Assembly: GCF_900104135.1 (NCBI RefSeq)
Contig: NZ_FNIV01000007.1
Coordinates: forward strand, 107,146-171,145
Source: Halomonas shengliensis
GTDB lineage: Bacteria > Pseudomonadota > Gammaproteobacteria > Pseudomonadales > Halomonadaceae
DNA: 64,000 bases
Direction of reading: 5' to 3'
The number at the start of each line of letters is the position of its first letter. The stretch's first letter is position 1. Position numbers and translations under genes: made by a program. A model generated the notes under the pieces. That model was not told the DNA's origin and searched no databases. It worked only from the letters and a program-made list of their open reading frames with translations. Below are positions 30,348 through 42,316 of this stretch, one piece after another.

Positions 30348-31747
30348 CACCCGTGATCGCCCTGGTCGGCCGCCCCAACGTGGGCAAGTCGACCCTGTTC
30401 AACCGCCTGACCCGCTCCCGCGACGCCCTGGTGGCCGACTTCCCGGGCCTGACCCGGGACCGCAAGTACGGCAACGGCGTGCTCGGTGGCAAGGCCTACA
30501 CGGTGATCGACACCGGTGGCATCAGCGGCGATGAGGCCGGCATCGACGCGGCCATGGCCGAGCAGTCGCTGGCCGCCATCGACGAGGCCGACATCGTGCT
30601 GTTCCTGGTGGACGCCCGGGCCGGGCTGAGCGTGGCCGACGAGGCCATCGCCAACCACCTGCGGGTCAACCAGAAGAAGACCTGGCTGGTGGTCAACAAG
30701 ACCGACGGCCTCGACGAGGACAGCGCCACCGCCGAGTTCTGGGAGCTGGGCCTGGGTGAGCCGCGGCCCATCGCCGCCGCCCACGGCCGCAATGTCACCG
30801 CGCTGATCGACGAGGTGCTCGCCCCCTTCCCGGAGCGCGATGAGAGCATCCCGGCGGATACCGGCACCAAGGGCATCCGCATCGGCGTGATCGGCCGCCC
30901 CAACGTGGGCAAGTCGACCCTGGTCAACCGCCTGCTGGGCGAGGAGCGGGTGGTGGTGTTCGACGAGGCGGGTACCACCCGCGACGCCATCGAGATCCCC
31001 TTCGAGCGCCGCGGCAAGCCCTATGTGCTGGTGGACACCGCCGGGGTACGCCGCCGCAAGAACGTCCGCGAGGTGGCCGAGAAGTTCTCCATCATCAAGA
31101 CCCTGGAGGCGATCAAGGAGTGCCATGTCGCCATCATGGTGCTGGATGCGCGCTCGGGGCTGGTGGAGCAGGACCTGCACCTGCTCGACTACGTGCTGAC
31201 CACCGGCCGCGCCCTGGTGCTGGCGGTGAACAAGTGGGACGGCCTGGAGAGCGAGGCCAAGGAGAAGATGCGCGCCGAGATCAAGCGCCGCCTGGGCTTC
31301 GCCGACTATGCCGACCTGCACTTCATCTCGGCGCTGCACGGCACCGGGGTGGGCGACCTCTACCCCTCCATCGAGCGCGCCTTCGCCTCGGCCAACGCCC
31401 ACTGGTCCACCAACCGCCTGACCACCATCCTCCAGGACGCCACCGAGGCGCACCAGCCACCCATGGTGCGCGGCCGGCGCATCAAGCTGCGCATGGCCCA
31501 CCAGGGCGGCAGCAACCCGCCGATCATCGTGGTCCACGGCAACCAGACCGAGTCGCTGCCCGAGGCCTACCGCCGCTACCTGACCAACACCTTCCGCAAG
31601 GTGCTCAAGGTGCGTGGCACCCCGATGCGCTTCGAGTTCCGCTCCGGCAAGAACCCCTACGACAGGCTGGCCGGCGCCAGCGACCGCGAGAAGGCCAAGC
31701 AGCGCGAGCTGGGCCGCACCAAGGAGGCGCGCAGGAGCCGCCGCTGA
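30344..31747 (+). CDS. der: Ribosome assembly GTPase Der (EngA)
   Basis: 467-aa tandem GTPase for 50S maturation. Two G domains, each with [10 protein letters not shown] (about 8-17 and 184-193), G3 motifs DTGG and DTAG, G4 NKTD and NKWD, followed by a C-terminal KH-like domain ending in the basic tail KEARRSRR. Last gene of the block. Confidence 0.97.
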   Translation: MTPVIALVGRPNVGKSTLFNRLTRSRDALVADFPGLTRDRKYGNGVLGGKAYTVIDTGGISGDEAGIDAAMAEQSLAAIDEADIVLFLVDARAGLSVADEAIANHLRVNQKKTWLVVNKTDGLDEDSATAEFWELGLGEPRPIAAAHGRNVTALIDEVLAPFPERDESIPADTGTKGIRIGVIGRPNVGKSTLVNRLLGEERVVVFDEAGTTRDAIEIPFERRGKPYVLVDTAGVRRRKNVREVAEKFSIIKTLEAIKECHVAIMVLDARSGLVEQDLHLLDYVLTTGRALVLAVNKWDGLESEAKEKMRAEIKRRLGFADYADLHFISALHGTGVGDLYPSIERAFASANAHWSTNRLTTILQDATEAHQPPMVRGRRIKLRMAHQGGSNPPIIVVHGNQTESLPEAYRRYLTNTFRKVLKVRGTPMRFEFRSGKNPYDRLAGASDREKAKQRELGRTKEARRSRR

Positions 31748-31778
31748 TCCCGCCCTCAACGTGCATGCAACGTCCGAC

Positions 31779-31801
31779 CCGCCCCGGTAGCCCCGGGGCG
31801 G
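31779..31801 (+). terminator. GC-rich hairpin after der
   Basis: A 9-bp stem CCGCCCCGG/CCGGGGCGG with a 5-nt loop lies 31 bp after the der stop. No T-run follows, so it may act as a weak or factor-dependent terminator. Confidence 0.45.
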
Positions 31802-31820
31802 CGTCGTTACGGCTCTCCTG

Positions 31821-31982
31821 GGAGCCTGTCGGGTTTGACCGATCGTAACGAGAGATTCGGATTTCGAGACAAGTTTATCGATCTGATGAGGCGAATAGCG
31901 AGCTATTTAACGAATCAGATCGAATGAAATTGGCCGAAAGACCGGATCTCGCCGTAGATCGGTGTTAAGCCCGACAGGCTCC
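31821..31982. mobile_element. R3 MITE-like element with terminal inverted repeats
   Basis: 162 bp bounded by 16-bp inverted repeats GGAGCCTGTCGGGTTT and AAGCCCGACAGGCTCC (one mismatch). An inner palindrome pairs GATCTGAT with ATCAGATC. It is clearly AT-richer than its surroundings and has no coding capacity. It occupies the gap between convergent der and the DUF815 gene; its right end abuts the stop codon of the latter. No clear target duplication is seen. Confidence 0.7.
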
Positions 31983-32848
31983 TAGCGCCCGTGAAGGCGC
32001 CGGCGGCCCACCCACTGGGTGGCGAACTGCCAGGCGCCGCGACCGCTGCGCCCGCCGCGCAGGGTGGCGAAGCGGATCGCCTCGGCGCGCGCCTCGGCAC
32101 TCCAGTCCTCGCGACGTCCCAGCTGGGTGACCCAGTGGCAGCACGCCTCCAGGTAGACATCCTGGTTGAAGGGGTGGAAGCCCAGCCACAGCCCGAAGCG
32201 GTCGGAGAGCGAGATCTTCTCCTCCACGGCGTCGCCGTGGTGGAGCTCGTCGCCCACCAGTCGCGAGCCCTCGTTGTCGCTCATCGATTCCGGCAGCAGG
32301 TGGCGGCGGTTGGAGGTGGCGTAGAGCAGCACGTTGGGCGGTGGCCCGGTCAGGGCGCCATCCAGCACGCTCTTGAGCGCCTTGTAGGCGTCGTCGTGCC
32401 CCTCGAAGGAGAGGTCGTCGCAGTAGACCACGAAGCGGTGATCCTGATGGCGCAGCTGTTCCACCAGCATCGGCAGGCCGGCGAGGTCGTGGCGGTCGAC
32501 CTGCACCAGGCGCAGCCCCTCTCCGGCCAGGCTGTTGAGCAGGGCGCGGATCAGCGACGACTTGCCGCTGCCCCGGGAGCCCCACAGCAGGGCGTGGTTG
32601 GCCGGATGGCCCTGCAGGAAGGCGCGGGTGTTGTCCACCAGCGCCAGCTTCTGGCGCTCGATGCCCAGCAGGTCGTCCAGGCTCAGGGCATCCCGGGGTG
32701 GCACCGGCAGCAGACGGCCGCCCAGGGCGTGGCGCTGCCACAGCGCGGCCACGTCCCGCGACCAGTCCACCTCCACCGGGGCCGGCGGCAGCCAGTGCTC
32801 GACGTGATCCAGCAGGTGCAGCAGGCGACGCGACAGCTCGGCGTCCAT
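31982..32848 (-). CDS. DUF815 family ATP-binding protein
   Basis: 288-aa AAA-like ATPase. Walker A GSRGSGKSS at 90-98 and a Walker B-like FVVYCDDLSF near 131-140; sensor-type LLYATSNRRHLLP. These match the DUF815 family; its function is not known. Start at 32848 has AAGGAG upstream; the frame runs on into repeat R1-D, which is not coding. The stop codon touches the end of R3. Confidence 0.88.
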   Translation of the reverse strand: MDAELSRRLLHLLDHVEHWLPPAPVEVDWSRDVAALWQRHALGGRLLPVPPRDALSLDDLLGIERQKLALVDNTRAFLQGHPANHALLWGSRGSGKSSLIRALLNSLAGEGLRLVQVDRHDLAGLPMLVEQLRHQDHRFVVYCDDLSFEGHDDAYKALKSVLDGALTGPPPNVLLYATSNRRHLLPESMSDNEGSRLVGDELHHGDAVEEKISLSDRFGLWLGFHPFNQDVYLEACCHWVTQLGRREDWSAEARAEAIRFATLRGGRSGRGAWQFATQWVGRRRLHGR

Positions 32849-32887
32849 GTTTCTCTCCTTCTCCATGTCGATGTCGGCGCACAGACC

Positions 32888-33005
32888 GCATGAGGCGCCG
32901 GGGACAGGCCGAAGAGGGGGTCCTATGCCAGGGATGGCATCGGTAGCGCCCAGGGAGGGGTTCACAGCGCCCCCTCGCAGGCCTGTCGCCGGAGAAGCCT
33001 CATGC
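32888..33005 (+). repeat. R1 hairpin repeat, copy D
   Basis: Core identical in pattern to copies C and H (GGGGACAGGCC ... GGCCTGTCGCC, inner hairpin ATGCCAGGGATGGCAT). The outermost arms differ from C and F but still pair: GCATGAGGC (32888-32896) with GCCTCATGC (32997-33005). It lies between divergent DUF815 and the M48 protease gene. Confidence 0.85.
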
Positions 33006-33028
33006 CATCAGGCACACCGTGTCAGTGG

Positions 33029-33056
33029 TTGACCTTGCAGGCGTTCCGGGTATCTT
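33029..33056 (+). promoter_or_regulatory. Promoter of the M48 protease gene
   Basis: TTGACC (33029-33034), a 16-bp spacer and TATCTT (33051-33056), 69 bp ahead of the ATG and just downstream of R1-D. Confidence 0.6.
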
Positions 33057-33124
33057 GTGGCGAACTCGGACGCCCGTCCAGCGTCTTACCCGACTGGATG
33101 CCACCGCCCCACAAGGAGACCCCC

Positions 33125-33928
33125 ATGCGCTGGATCACGCCCCTCGCCGTCGGCGCCCTGTGCCTGACCCTGGCCGCCTGTACCACCTCCCCCACCGGCC
33201 GCCAGCGGTTGACCCTGGCCTCCGACGCCCAGCTCGACCAGATGGGCGCCCAGGCCTTCCAGCAGTACCAGCAGGAGCGTCCCATGGTGGGCGGCAGCCC
33301 CCAGCGCTATGTGCAGTGCGTGGCCGACGCCCTGGTGCGCGCGCTGCCGCCCCAGCAGCGCCAGGCCGAGAACTGGCAGATCCGCGTGTTCCGCGACGAC
33401 TCGGCCAACGCCTTCGCCCTGCCCGGCGGCTACATGGGGGTCAACACCGGCCTGCTGGAGGTCGCCCGTAACCAGGACCAGCTGGCCGCGGTGGTCGGCC
33501 ACGAGATCACCCACGTGCTGGCGCGCCATGCCAACGAGCGGGTCTCCACCCAGACCGCCACCCAGCTGGGGCTCTCGGTGCTCTCCTCGGCCGCGGGCCT
33601 GGAGGGCGCGGGCGGCCAGCAGCTGATGGGCGCACTGGGCATGGGCGCCCAGTACGGCATCCTGATGCCCTTCTCCCGCCGCCACGAGAGCGAGGCGGAC
33701 GAGCTGGGCCTCTTCCTGATGGCCGACGCCGGCTTCGATCCCCGGGCCAGCCTGGCGCTGTGGGAGAACATGAGCGCCCAGGGCGGCGCGCGGCCGCCGG
33801 CCTGGCTCTCCAGCCACCCCAGCCACGGCCAGCGCACCCAGGACCTGCAGGCGCGCATGGACGAGGCCCTGGCTCGCTATGAGCGCGCCCGCCAGGCCGG
33901 CCGTACACCCGACTGCCCGAGGCCATGA
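33125..33928 (+). CDS. M48 family zinc metalloprotease lipoprotein (LoiP/YcaL-like)
   Basis: 267-aa predicted lipoprotein: signal peptide MRWITPLAVGALCLTLAAC with Cys19. The zinc motif HEITH gives H126, E127 and H130, and the third ligand lies in RRHESEADELG. It resembles the LoiP/YcaL group of periplasmic M48 proteases in outer-membrane quality control rather than membrane-embedded HtpX, since no transmembrane helices are present. AAGGAG is upstream. A small membrane protein gene follows after 4 bp. Confidence 0.9.
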   Translation: MRWITPLAVGALCLTLAACTTSPTGRQRLTLASDAQLDQMGAQAFQQYQQERPMVGGSPQRYVQCVADALVRALPPQQRQAENWQIRVFRDDSANAFALPGGYMGVNTGLLEVARNQDQLAAVVGHEITHVLARHANERVSTQTATQLGLSVLSSAAGLEGAGGQQLMGALGMGAQYGILMPFSRRHESEADELGLFLMADAGFDPRASLALWENMSAQGGARPPAWLSSHPSHGQRTQDLQARMDEALARYERARQAGRTPDCPRP

Positions 33929-33932
33929 GGCG

Positions 33933-34190
33933 ATGCTGAGACTGGGACTGCTGCTGCTGATCGTCCCCATGCTGGTGCTGATGGGGGCCTACTTCTGGGA
34001 GTATGCGGGCGTGCGGGAGTGCGTCCTCGCCGGCGGCCACTGGGACTACCTGGAGGGGGTCTGCCGCGAGACGCCACAGCCCTTCGTCTCCTGGCTCGAC
34101 CGAGCCCCCTGGCTGGTCAACGGCGGCATGCTGGTGTCGCTGGTCGGCCTGGCGCTGTGCATGGCGGGGCTCTATACCAAGCGGCGCTGA
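33933..34190 (+). CDS. Small two-span membrane protein, unrecognised
   Basis: 85 aa, no family recognised. Two hydrophobic segments (about 3-22, RLGLLLLIVPMLVLMGAYF, and about 62-80, LVNGGMLVSLVGLALCMAGL) flank a loop with two cysteines, C30 in VRECVLAGG and C44 in EGVCRE, suggesting a periplasmic loop with a possible disulfide. Both termini would then be cytoplasmic, ending in KRR. It starts 4 bp after the M48 protease and is probably cotranscribed. An upstream in-frame ATG inside the protease gene is less likely. Confidence 0.65.
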   Translation: MLRLGLLLLIVPMLVLMGAYFWEYAGVRECVLAGGHWDYLEGVCRETPQPFVSWLDRAPWLVNGGMLVSLVGLALCMAGLYTKRR

Positions 34191-34206
34191 AGGGCGCCGC
34201 CGGGGG

Positions 34207-36544
<2,338 letters not shown>

Positions 36545-36591
36545 GGGACGGCTCTCCTCGCGTGGCGGCGGCACAACGGCGAAGGATTCTA

Positions 36592-37713
36592 TCACGGCGC
36601 CGAGAGGCGCACCCAGCCGCCGGCGACCCGCGCCGCCTGGCCCTCCAGCTCCAGCGCCAGCAGGCGCCGCTGGCACTCGGCGACATCCAGCCCGGTCAGC
36701 CCCACCAGGGTGTCGGCCGGGGTGGGGCTGCCGCTCAGCCAGCGCAGCAGGGGGTCGCTCGAGGACCCCGGCGACTCCGGGCCCCCCGGGGCCTCGGCCG
36801 CGGCGGCGGAGGGCGCCAGGGCGATGCCGGCCCACTGGGTCAGCTCGGCGAGGATATCGTCCACCTCGCGCACCAGCACGGCGCCCTGGCGGATCAGCCG
36901 CAGGCAGCCACGGGCCTGGGGGTTGTGGAGCGAGCCCGGCAGGGCGAAGACCTCACGTCCCTGCTCGCCGGCCAGCCGGGCGCTGACCAGCGAACCGCTC
37001 TGCTCGGCCGCCTCCACCACCAGCACGCCGCAGGAGAGGCCGGTGACGATGCGGTTGCGGCGCGGGAAGAAGCCGGCCCGGGCCGGGGTGCCCGGGGGAT
37101 GCTCGGCCAGCAGCAGGCCGCCGGGCTCGCGCAGCCGCTGGTGCAGGCGGTGATGGCGAGGTGGATAGACCACATCGACGCCGCAGCCGAGCACCGCCAC
37201 GCTGGCGCCGCCGGCGTCCAGCGCCGCCTGCTGGGCGGCGGCGTCGATGCCCAGCGCCATGCCGCTGACCACGCACCAGCCACGTCCGGCGAGCTCGCGG
37301 GCGAAGGCGCCGGCATTGGTCAGCCCTTCGCGGGTGGCACGCCGGGAGCCCACCATGGCCAGGCGCGGTGGCTCGAGGGCGGCAAGGTCGCCCCAAGCCC
37401 ACAGCAGGGGCGGCGGGTCGGGGATCTGGGAGAGCAGCTCGGGCCAGGCAGGGTGGCCCGGGTAGAGCAGGTGGCGATCGTCGGCCTCGGCGACCCAGGC
37501 CAGCCGCGCCTCCACCTCGGCGGTGAGGGGACTGCGGGCGGGGTGGTCGAGCCACAGCCGCAGCGCGCTGGCGCACCGCGGCGGCAGGATCGCGAGCCAG
37601 CCGTCGGGCCAGGCCGGCTCACGGGCGGCAAGCTCGGCCAGGGCGCCCGCCCCGAGCCCGGGCAGCGCGGCCAGCGCCAGCCACTCCCGAGGGCCCAGCC
37701 GCGCCGCAGGCAT
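36592..37713 (-). CDS. dprA: DNA processing protein DprA
   Basis: 373-aa protein that loads RecA on incoming single-stranded DNA during transformation. Rossmann-like core with AMVGSRRATREG, VVSGMALGIDAAAQQAAL, AVLGCGVDVVYPPRH and FPRRNRIVTGLS, followed by a C-terminal winged-helix DML1-like domain. With pilF it hints at natural competence genes, but both are widespread in non-competent species. Seven bp separate it from the LysM gene. Confidence 0.96.
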   Translation of the reverse strand: MPAARLGPREWLALAALPGLGAGALAELAAREPAWPDGWLAILPPRCASALRLWLDHPARSPLTAEVEARLAWVAEADDRHLLYPGHPAWPELLSQIPDPPPLLWAWGDLAALEPPRLAMVGSRRATREGLTNAGAFARELAGRGWCVVSGMALGIDAAAQQAALDAGGASVAVLGCGVDVVYPPRHHRLHQRLREPGGLLLAEHPPGTPARAGFFPRRNRIVTGLSCGVLVVEAAEQSGSLVSARLAGEQGREVFALPGSLHNPQARGCLRLIRQGAVLVREVDDILAELTQWAGIALAPSAAAAEAPGGPESPGSSSDPLLRWLSGSPTPADTLVGLTGLDVAECQRRLLALELEGQAARVAGGWVRLSAP

Positions 37714-37720
37714 GGTGGCC

Positions 37721-38812
37721 TCAGCGCAGGGCGGCGCTGACCGCCCGTTGCGGGTTGTGGACCCGGTCGCCCACGGAGAGGGTGCGGCTGGCCTTCATCA
37801 CCAGGCCGTAGCTCATCTTCTCGTAGGGCCGAAACACCATCACCAGGCCGGCGTCCTCCCCCGGCAGGCGCAGCTGCTCGCCGGTGCGCGGGTCACTGAC
37901 CAGCTCCCCGCGCTGCTCGACCATCAGCACATGGCCGGCCTCGAGGCCGTCGCGGCGGCCGCGGTCCAGCGCCACCACCTGCAGGCGGCCGATGAACTGC
38001 ACCCCGCCGGGCACCGCCAGGATGGTGCCCTCCACCTCGCGCTCGGGGGCGCGGGGGACGAACTGGGTCACCAGGGCACGATCCTCCAGTGGCAGCACGA
38101 TGTCCCCGTTGCGTACCTCCTGGCGCGAGGCGGTCACCTCGAGCACCGCGATCTCCTCCTCCTGGCGCTCGCGGCGGGCCTGGCCGACGCTCTCCAGCTC
38201 CAGGCCCAGCAGCTCGCCGCTGGCCGGGTCGAGGAAACGCTCACCCACACGGTAGAAGCCGACGCGCCCGCCACCAGGCACCTCGCCGCGCGCGTAGAGG
38301 CGGTCACCCACGCCGCTCATCAGGCGGCGGTCGTCGCCGCCCACCACATAGGCCAGCTCGTCGAGGGCCTCGGGATCCTCCACCACGCGATGCTCGCGCA
38401 GGAAGTGGCGGATCGCCTCCAGCGGGATCGGCTCGATCGCCTCGCGGTGGGGGATGGTGCGCATCTCCGGGGAGAGCCTGGCCTGCCCCTGGCCGCGCTC
38501 CAGGCCCAGGCAGGGTCGACCGCCGCAGTCGTAGAGGTAGATGACATCCCCGGGATAGATCAGGTGGGGGTTCTCGATCTGCGGGTTGACCTGCCATACC
38601 TCGGGCCACTGCCAGGGGTGGCGCAGGAAGCGCCCGGAGATGTCCCACAGGGTGTCGCCACGCACCACGGTATAGCGCTCCGGCGCATCGTGGCGCAGGT
38701 CGTCGTCCCAGTCGGGCCCCTGCGCCTGGACCATGGCGGCCACCAGCATGCCCAGCGCCGCCGCCGCGCCCAACACGCCGCGCCGCGCCCTGCCGTCTCG
38801 TCTCTGCTTCAT
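37721..38812 (-). CDS. LysM peptidoglycan-binding domain protein
   Basis: 363-aa exported protein: hydrophobic N-terminal signal (GVLGAAAALGMLVAAMVQAQ), then a LysM domain at 46-95 (YTVVRGDTLWDISGRFL ... IYPGDVIYL). The remaining 270 residues are a beta-rich region conserved with the LysM protein found next to dprA in pseudomonads. Likely a periplasmic cell-wall binding protein. First gene of its operon, divergent from def. Confidence 0.9.
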   Translation of the reverse strand: MKQRRDGRARRGVLGAAAALGMLVAAMVQAQGPDWDDDLRHDAPERYTVVRGDTLWDISGRFLRHPWQWPEVWQVNPQIENPHLIYPGDVIYLYDCGGRPCLGLERGQGQARLSPEMRTIPHREAIEPIPLEAIRHFLREHRVVEDPEALDELAYVVGGDDRRLMSGVGDRLYARGEVPGGGRVGFYRVGERFLDPASGELLGLELESVGQARRERQEEEIAVLEVTASRQEVRNGDIVLPLEDRALVTQFVPRAPEREVEGTILAVPGGVQFIGRLQVVALDRGRRDGLEAGHVLMVEQRGELVSDPRTGEQLRLPGEDAGLVMVFRPYEKMSYGLVMKASRTLSVGDRVHNPQRAVSAALR

Positions 38813-38976
38813 CCCTGCTCTCCCCCGCGTGCCGACGGCCGCTGCCATGGAACGTCACCGGCGTGGTATAGTCTGAGGTTATCGATATGTTGTGCATCCG
38901 GCGCTGTCTGGCGCCGGGGCCACACCCTAGAATAGTGTCATTGTGTAAATGACAGCATAACGGTGAATCCAACGCC

Positions 38977-39489
38977 ATGGCCAAATTACCCATCCTCGAG
39001 TATCCCGACGAGCGCCTGCGCACCCGGGCGGCGCCCGTGGCGGAGGTCGATGACGAGATCCGCCGGCTGGTCGACGACATGCTGGAGACCATGCACGACG
39101 CCCGCGGCATCGGCCTGGCGGCGACCCAGGTCGACGTGCACCGTCGGGTGATCGTCATGGACGTCAGCGACGACCGCACCAGCCCCCTGGTGCTGATTAA
39201 CCCCGAGGTCACCCCGCTCGGCGAGGCGCGCGAGCCGATGCAGGAAGGGTGCCTGTCGATCCCCGAGTACTATGCCGAGGTCCCCCGCGCCCTGCGCGTG
39301 CACCTCAAGGCGCTGGATCGCGACGGCAAGCCCTACGAGCTGGAGGCCGACGGCCTGCTGGCACACTGCATCCAGCATGAGCTCGACCACCTCGAGGGGG
39401 TGCTGTTCGTCGACTACCTGTCGCCGCTCAAGCGCGACCGCGTGATGAAGAAGATGCAGAAGCGCCACAAGCTGATGCAGGGCGCCTGA
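38977..39489 (+). CDS. def: Peptide deformylase
   Basis: 170-aa metallo-enzyme that removes the N-formyl group from new proteins. All three motifs present: GIGLAATQ (45-52), EGCLSIP with metal Cys, and QHELDHLEG with the two His ligands and catalytic Glu. Pairs functionally with fmt downstream, although a hairpin separates them. A TAGAAT at 38928 could be its -10 box. Confidence 0.97.
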   Translation: MAKLPILEYPDERLRTRAAPVAEVDDEIRRLVDDMLETMHDARGIGLAATQVDVHRRVIVMDVSDDRTSPLVLINPEVTPLGEAREPMQEGCLSIPEYYAEVPRALRVHLKALDRDGKPYELEADGLLAHCIQHELDHLEGVLFVDYLSPLKRDRVMKKMQKRHKLMQGA

Positions 39490-39507
39490 GTCCGGCGCCA
39501 CGTCCCG

Positions 39508-39537
39508 CGAAGGCCGACGCTCCCGCGTCGGCCTTCG
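39508..39537 (+). terminator. Terminator/attenuator between def and fmt
   Basis: A 13-bp perfect stem CGAAGGCCGACGC/GCGTCGGCCTTCG with a TCCC loop lies 18 bp after the def stop. Only a short T-rich stretch (TCGTCGTTT) follows, so partial termination is likely. Confidence 0.7.
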
Positions 39538-39595
39538 TCGTTTCCGGCCCGCTCCGTTATCATGGGAGCATCGCCCACTGGCAAGGCCCGGATCC

Positions 39596-40585
39596 ATGTC
39601 CCGACCCCTCGACATCATCTTCGCCGGCACCCCCGACTTCGCCGCCGAGAGCCTCAAGGCGCTGCTCGCCAGCCGCCACCGCGTGATCGCGGTCTACACC
39701 CAGCCCGACCGCCCCGCCGGTCGCGGCCGCAAGCTGACGCCGAGTCCGGTCAAGGCGCTGGCCCTCGAGCACGGTCTGCCGGTCCACCAGCCCCAGAGCC
39801 TCCGGGATCCCGCGACCCAGGCGGAGCTCGCCGCCCTGGGCGCCGACGTCATGGTGGTGGTGGCCTACGGCCTGATCCTGCCCCGGGCGGTGCTGGAGGC
39901 GCCACGGCTGGGCTGCCTCAACGTCCACGCCTCGCTGTTGCCGCGCTGGCGCGGGGCCGCCCCCATCCAGCGCGCCATCGAGGCGGGCGACACCGAGAGC
40001 GGGGTGACCATCATGCAGATGGACGAGGGGCTCGACACCGGCGACATGCTGCGGGTGCGCCGCACCCCGATCACCGCCACCACCACCGGCGGGGAGCTCC
40101 ACGACACCCTGGCCGCGCTCGGCGGCGAGGCCCTCGTCGAGGCGCTGGACGCCCTCGCCGAGGAGGGCCTGGCCGCCACTCCCCAGCCCGAGGCCGGGGT
40201 CACCTACGCCGCCAAGCTCTCCAAGGCCGAGGCCGAGCTGGACTTCCGCGAGCCCGCCGAGGCCCTGGCCGCCCGGGTGCGTGCCTTCAACCCCTGGCCG
40301 GTGGCCTGGTGCGCCCTCGCCGACGACCGCCTGCGCCTGCTGCTGGCCGAGCCGGGGAGGCTCGCCGCCGGCGAGGCGCCTGCCGCCCCCGGCACCTTGC
40401 TGGCCCATGACGACACGGCCCTGCGCATCGCCTGCGGCCCCGCGGGTGACCAGGTGCTGCGGGTCACCCGCGCCCAGTTGCCCGGCGGCAAGGCGCTGCC
40501 CGTCGCCGAGCTGCTGCGCGCCCGCGCCGACCGCTTCCCCACCGGCCTGCGCCTGGGCCGCCACGACGAGGAGACCCCGGCATGA
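39596..40585 (+). CDS. fmt: Methionyl-tRNA formyltransferase
   Basis: 329-aa enzyme that formylates initiator Met-tRNA using 10-formyl-[23 protein letters not shown] contains the catalytic Asn/His; [17 protein letters not shown] carries the Asp. C-terminal OB-like domain from about 208. Overlaps rsmB by 4 bp. Confidence 0.97.
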   Translation: MSRPLDIIFAGTPDFAAESLKALLASRHRVIAVYTQPDRPAGRGRKLTPSPVKALALEHGLPVHQPQSLRDPATQAELAALGADVMVVVAYGLILPRAVLEAPRLGCLNVHASLLPRWRGAAPIQRAIEAGDTESGVTIMQMDEGLDTGDMLRVRRTPITATTTGGELHDTLAALGGEALVEALDALAEEGLAATPQPEAGVTYAAKLSKAEAELDFREPAEALAARVRAFNPWPVAWCALADDRLRLLLAEPGRLAAGEAPAAPGTLLAHDDTALRIACGPAGDQVLRVTRAQLPGGKALPVAELLRARADRFPTGLRLGRHDEETPA

Positions 40586-41943
40586 GCGATGCTCCCGGCA
40601 AGCCCCGCCGCCCCGCCTCCCGGGGCATCGAGAACGACGGCGGGCTGGCGGTACGCGCCGCCGCCGCCCGCGCCCTGGTGCCGGTGATCACCGGCAAGGG
40701 CTCCCTCACCGGCCTCGACGACCACCAGGTGGTGACCCGCGACCGCGCCCTGTTCAAGGCGCTCTGCTTCGGCGTCTGCCGTACCCTGCCGCGCCTCGAG
40801 GCGCTGGCCGGCCGGCTGCTGGTCAAGCCTTTCAAGGCCCGCGACGCCGACGTCCAGGCACTGCTGCTGCTGGGCATCCACCAGCTGCTCTACCTGCGGG
40901 TGCCCGCCCATGCCGCGGTGGGCGAGACCGCCGGTGCCGCCCGCCTGCTCGGCAAGGAGTGGGCCACCCGGGTGCTCAACGGCTGCCTGCGCCGCCTGCA
41001 GCGCGAGTCCGGCACGCTCCAGGCGGAGGTCGACCGCGACCCCGCCGTGGCCCTGCTGCACCCCAAATGGCTGCTCAAGGCGCTGCGCCAGGCCTGGCCC
41101 GACGACTGGCGCGCGGTGGCCGAGGCCAACAACGTGCCGGGGCCGATGACCCTGCGGGTCAATCGCCGCCAGGGCGACCGAGAGGCCTACCTGGATCGCC
41201 TCGCCGCCGCCGGCCTGGAGGCGCGCCTGTGCGCCCACGCCCCGGACGGCATCACCCTGGAGACGCCCTGCGACGTCCATGACCTGCCGGGCTTCGCCGA
41301 GGGCCATGTCAGCGTCCAGGACGAGGCGGCCCAGCTCGCCACGGTGCTGCTCGGCCCGGTGCTGGCACCGCGCCCAGGCGCACGGGTGCTCGATGCCTGC
41401 TGCGCCCCGGGCGGCAAGACCGCCCACCTGCTGGAGGTGTTCGACATCGACATGCATGCGGTGGACAGCGACGCCGAGCGGCTGGCCCGGGTCGAGGGCG
41501 CCCTGGAGCGCCTGGGCCTCGGCGCGCGCCTGGCCCATGGCGACGCCACCGCCCGCGACTGGTGGGACGGCACCCCCTTCGAGGCGATCCTGCTCGACGC
41601 GCCCTGCTCGGGCAGCGGCGTGATCCGCCGCCACCCCGACATCAAGCGCCTGCGCCGTCCCTCGGACATCAAGGCGCTGGCCGCGCTGCAGGCCCGGCTG
41701 CTCGACAACCTCTGGCCGCTGCTGCGCCCCGGCGGCACCCTGCTCTACGCCACCTGCTCGGTGCTGCCCGAGGAGAACCGCGACCAGATCGCCGCCTTCC
41801 TGGCGCGCACCCCGGACGCCCGGGCCATCACCCCGCGGGACGTGGCCTGGGGACGCCCTGCCGGCGAAGGCCGCCAGCTGCTGCCGGAGGTCGACAGCCA
41901 CGACGGCTTCTTCTATGCCAGACTCAGGAAGGCCGATGCCTGA
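40582..41943 (+). CDS. rsmB: 16S rRNA m5C967 methyltransferase RsmB
   Basis: 453 aa. N-terminal NusB-like RNA-binding domain (about 15-155), then a Rossmann SAM methyltransferase: [30 protein letters not shown] with the TCSV catalytic Cys in [11 protein letters not shown]. Methylates C967 of 16S rRNA. The fmt-rsmB-trkA-trkH order is what is known for Halomonas. Confidence 0.97.
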   Translation: MSDAPGKPRRPASRGIENDGGLAVRAAAARALVPVITGKGSLTGLDDHQVVTRDRALFKALCFGVCRTLPRLEALAGRLLVKPFKARDADVQALLLLGIHQLLYLRVPAHAAVGETAGAARLLGKEWATRVLNGCLRRLQRESGTLQAEVDRDPAVALLHPKWLLKALRQAWPDDWRAVAEANNVPGPMTLRVNRRQGDREAYLDRLAAAGLEARLCAHAPDGITLETPCDVHDLPGFAEGHVSVQDEAAQLATVLLGPVLAPRPGARVLDACCAPGGKTAHLLEVFDIDMHAVDSDAERLARVEGALERLGLGARLAHGDATARDWWDGTPFEAILLDAPCSGSGVIRRHPDIKRLRRPSDIKALAALQARLLDNLWPLLRPGGTLLYATCSVLPEENRDQIAAFLARTPDARAITPRDVAWGRPAGEGRQLLPEVDSHDGFFYARLRKADA

Positions 41944-42005
41944 CGCGGGAGGTCACCTTCCCGGCAGGCCGGCATGACCGTACGTCCACACGCGCCGGAG
42001 GCACC

Positions 42006-42212
42006 ATGAGCCACCACACCTACAAGCACATCGAACTCACCGGCTCCTCGGAGCAGGGCATCGAGGCGGCCGTCGACAACGCCCTCGCCAAGGCCGCGGA
42101 GAGCCTCCACGGCATGCGCTGGTTCGAGGTCACCGACACCCGCGGGCATATCGAGCATGGTCGCGTGGCCCACTGGCAGGTCACCATCAAGGTGGGCTTC
42201 ACCCTCGACTGA
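42006..42212 (+). CDS. Dodecin flavin-binding protein
   Basis: 68-aa dodecin. The pattern [32 protein letters not shown] and [13 protein letters not shown] is diagnostic. Dodecins form hollow 12-mers that store or sequester flavins; the Trp in MRWFEV stacks on the isoalloxazine ring. It is inserted between rsmB and trkA. GGAGG precedes the ATG at 42006. Confidence 0.93.
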   Translation: MSHHTYKHIELTGSSEQGIEAAVDNALAKAAESLHGMRWFEVTDTRGHIEHGRVAHWQVTIKVGFTLD

Positions 42213-42233
42213 GGCCCACCCGCCTGTCCTTCC

Positions 42234-42263
42234 CGTGACGGCTGGTTTAGGCTAGCCGTCACG
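42234..42263. repeat. Inverted repeat upstream of trkA
   Basis: A perfect 10-bp inverted repeat CGTGACGGCT/AGCCGTCACG with a 10-bp spacer that itself contains GGTTTAGGCT. It lies 54 bp before trkA and 22 bp after the dodecin stop. It could be a weak terminator, or an operator over a TAGGCT -10-like sequence. No T-run. Confidence 0.6.
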
Positions 42264-42316
42264 TGCTGCGGTGCACCAGCTGACGCCGCCCCTCGACCCA
42301 GCGGAATCCCCACGCG

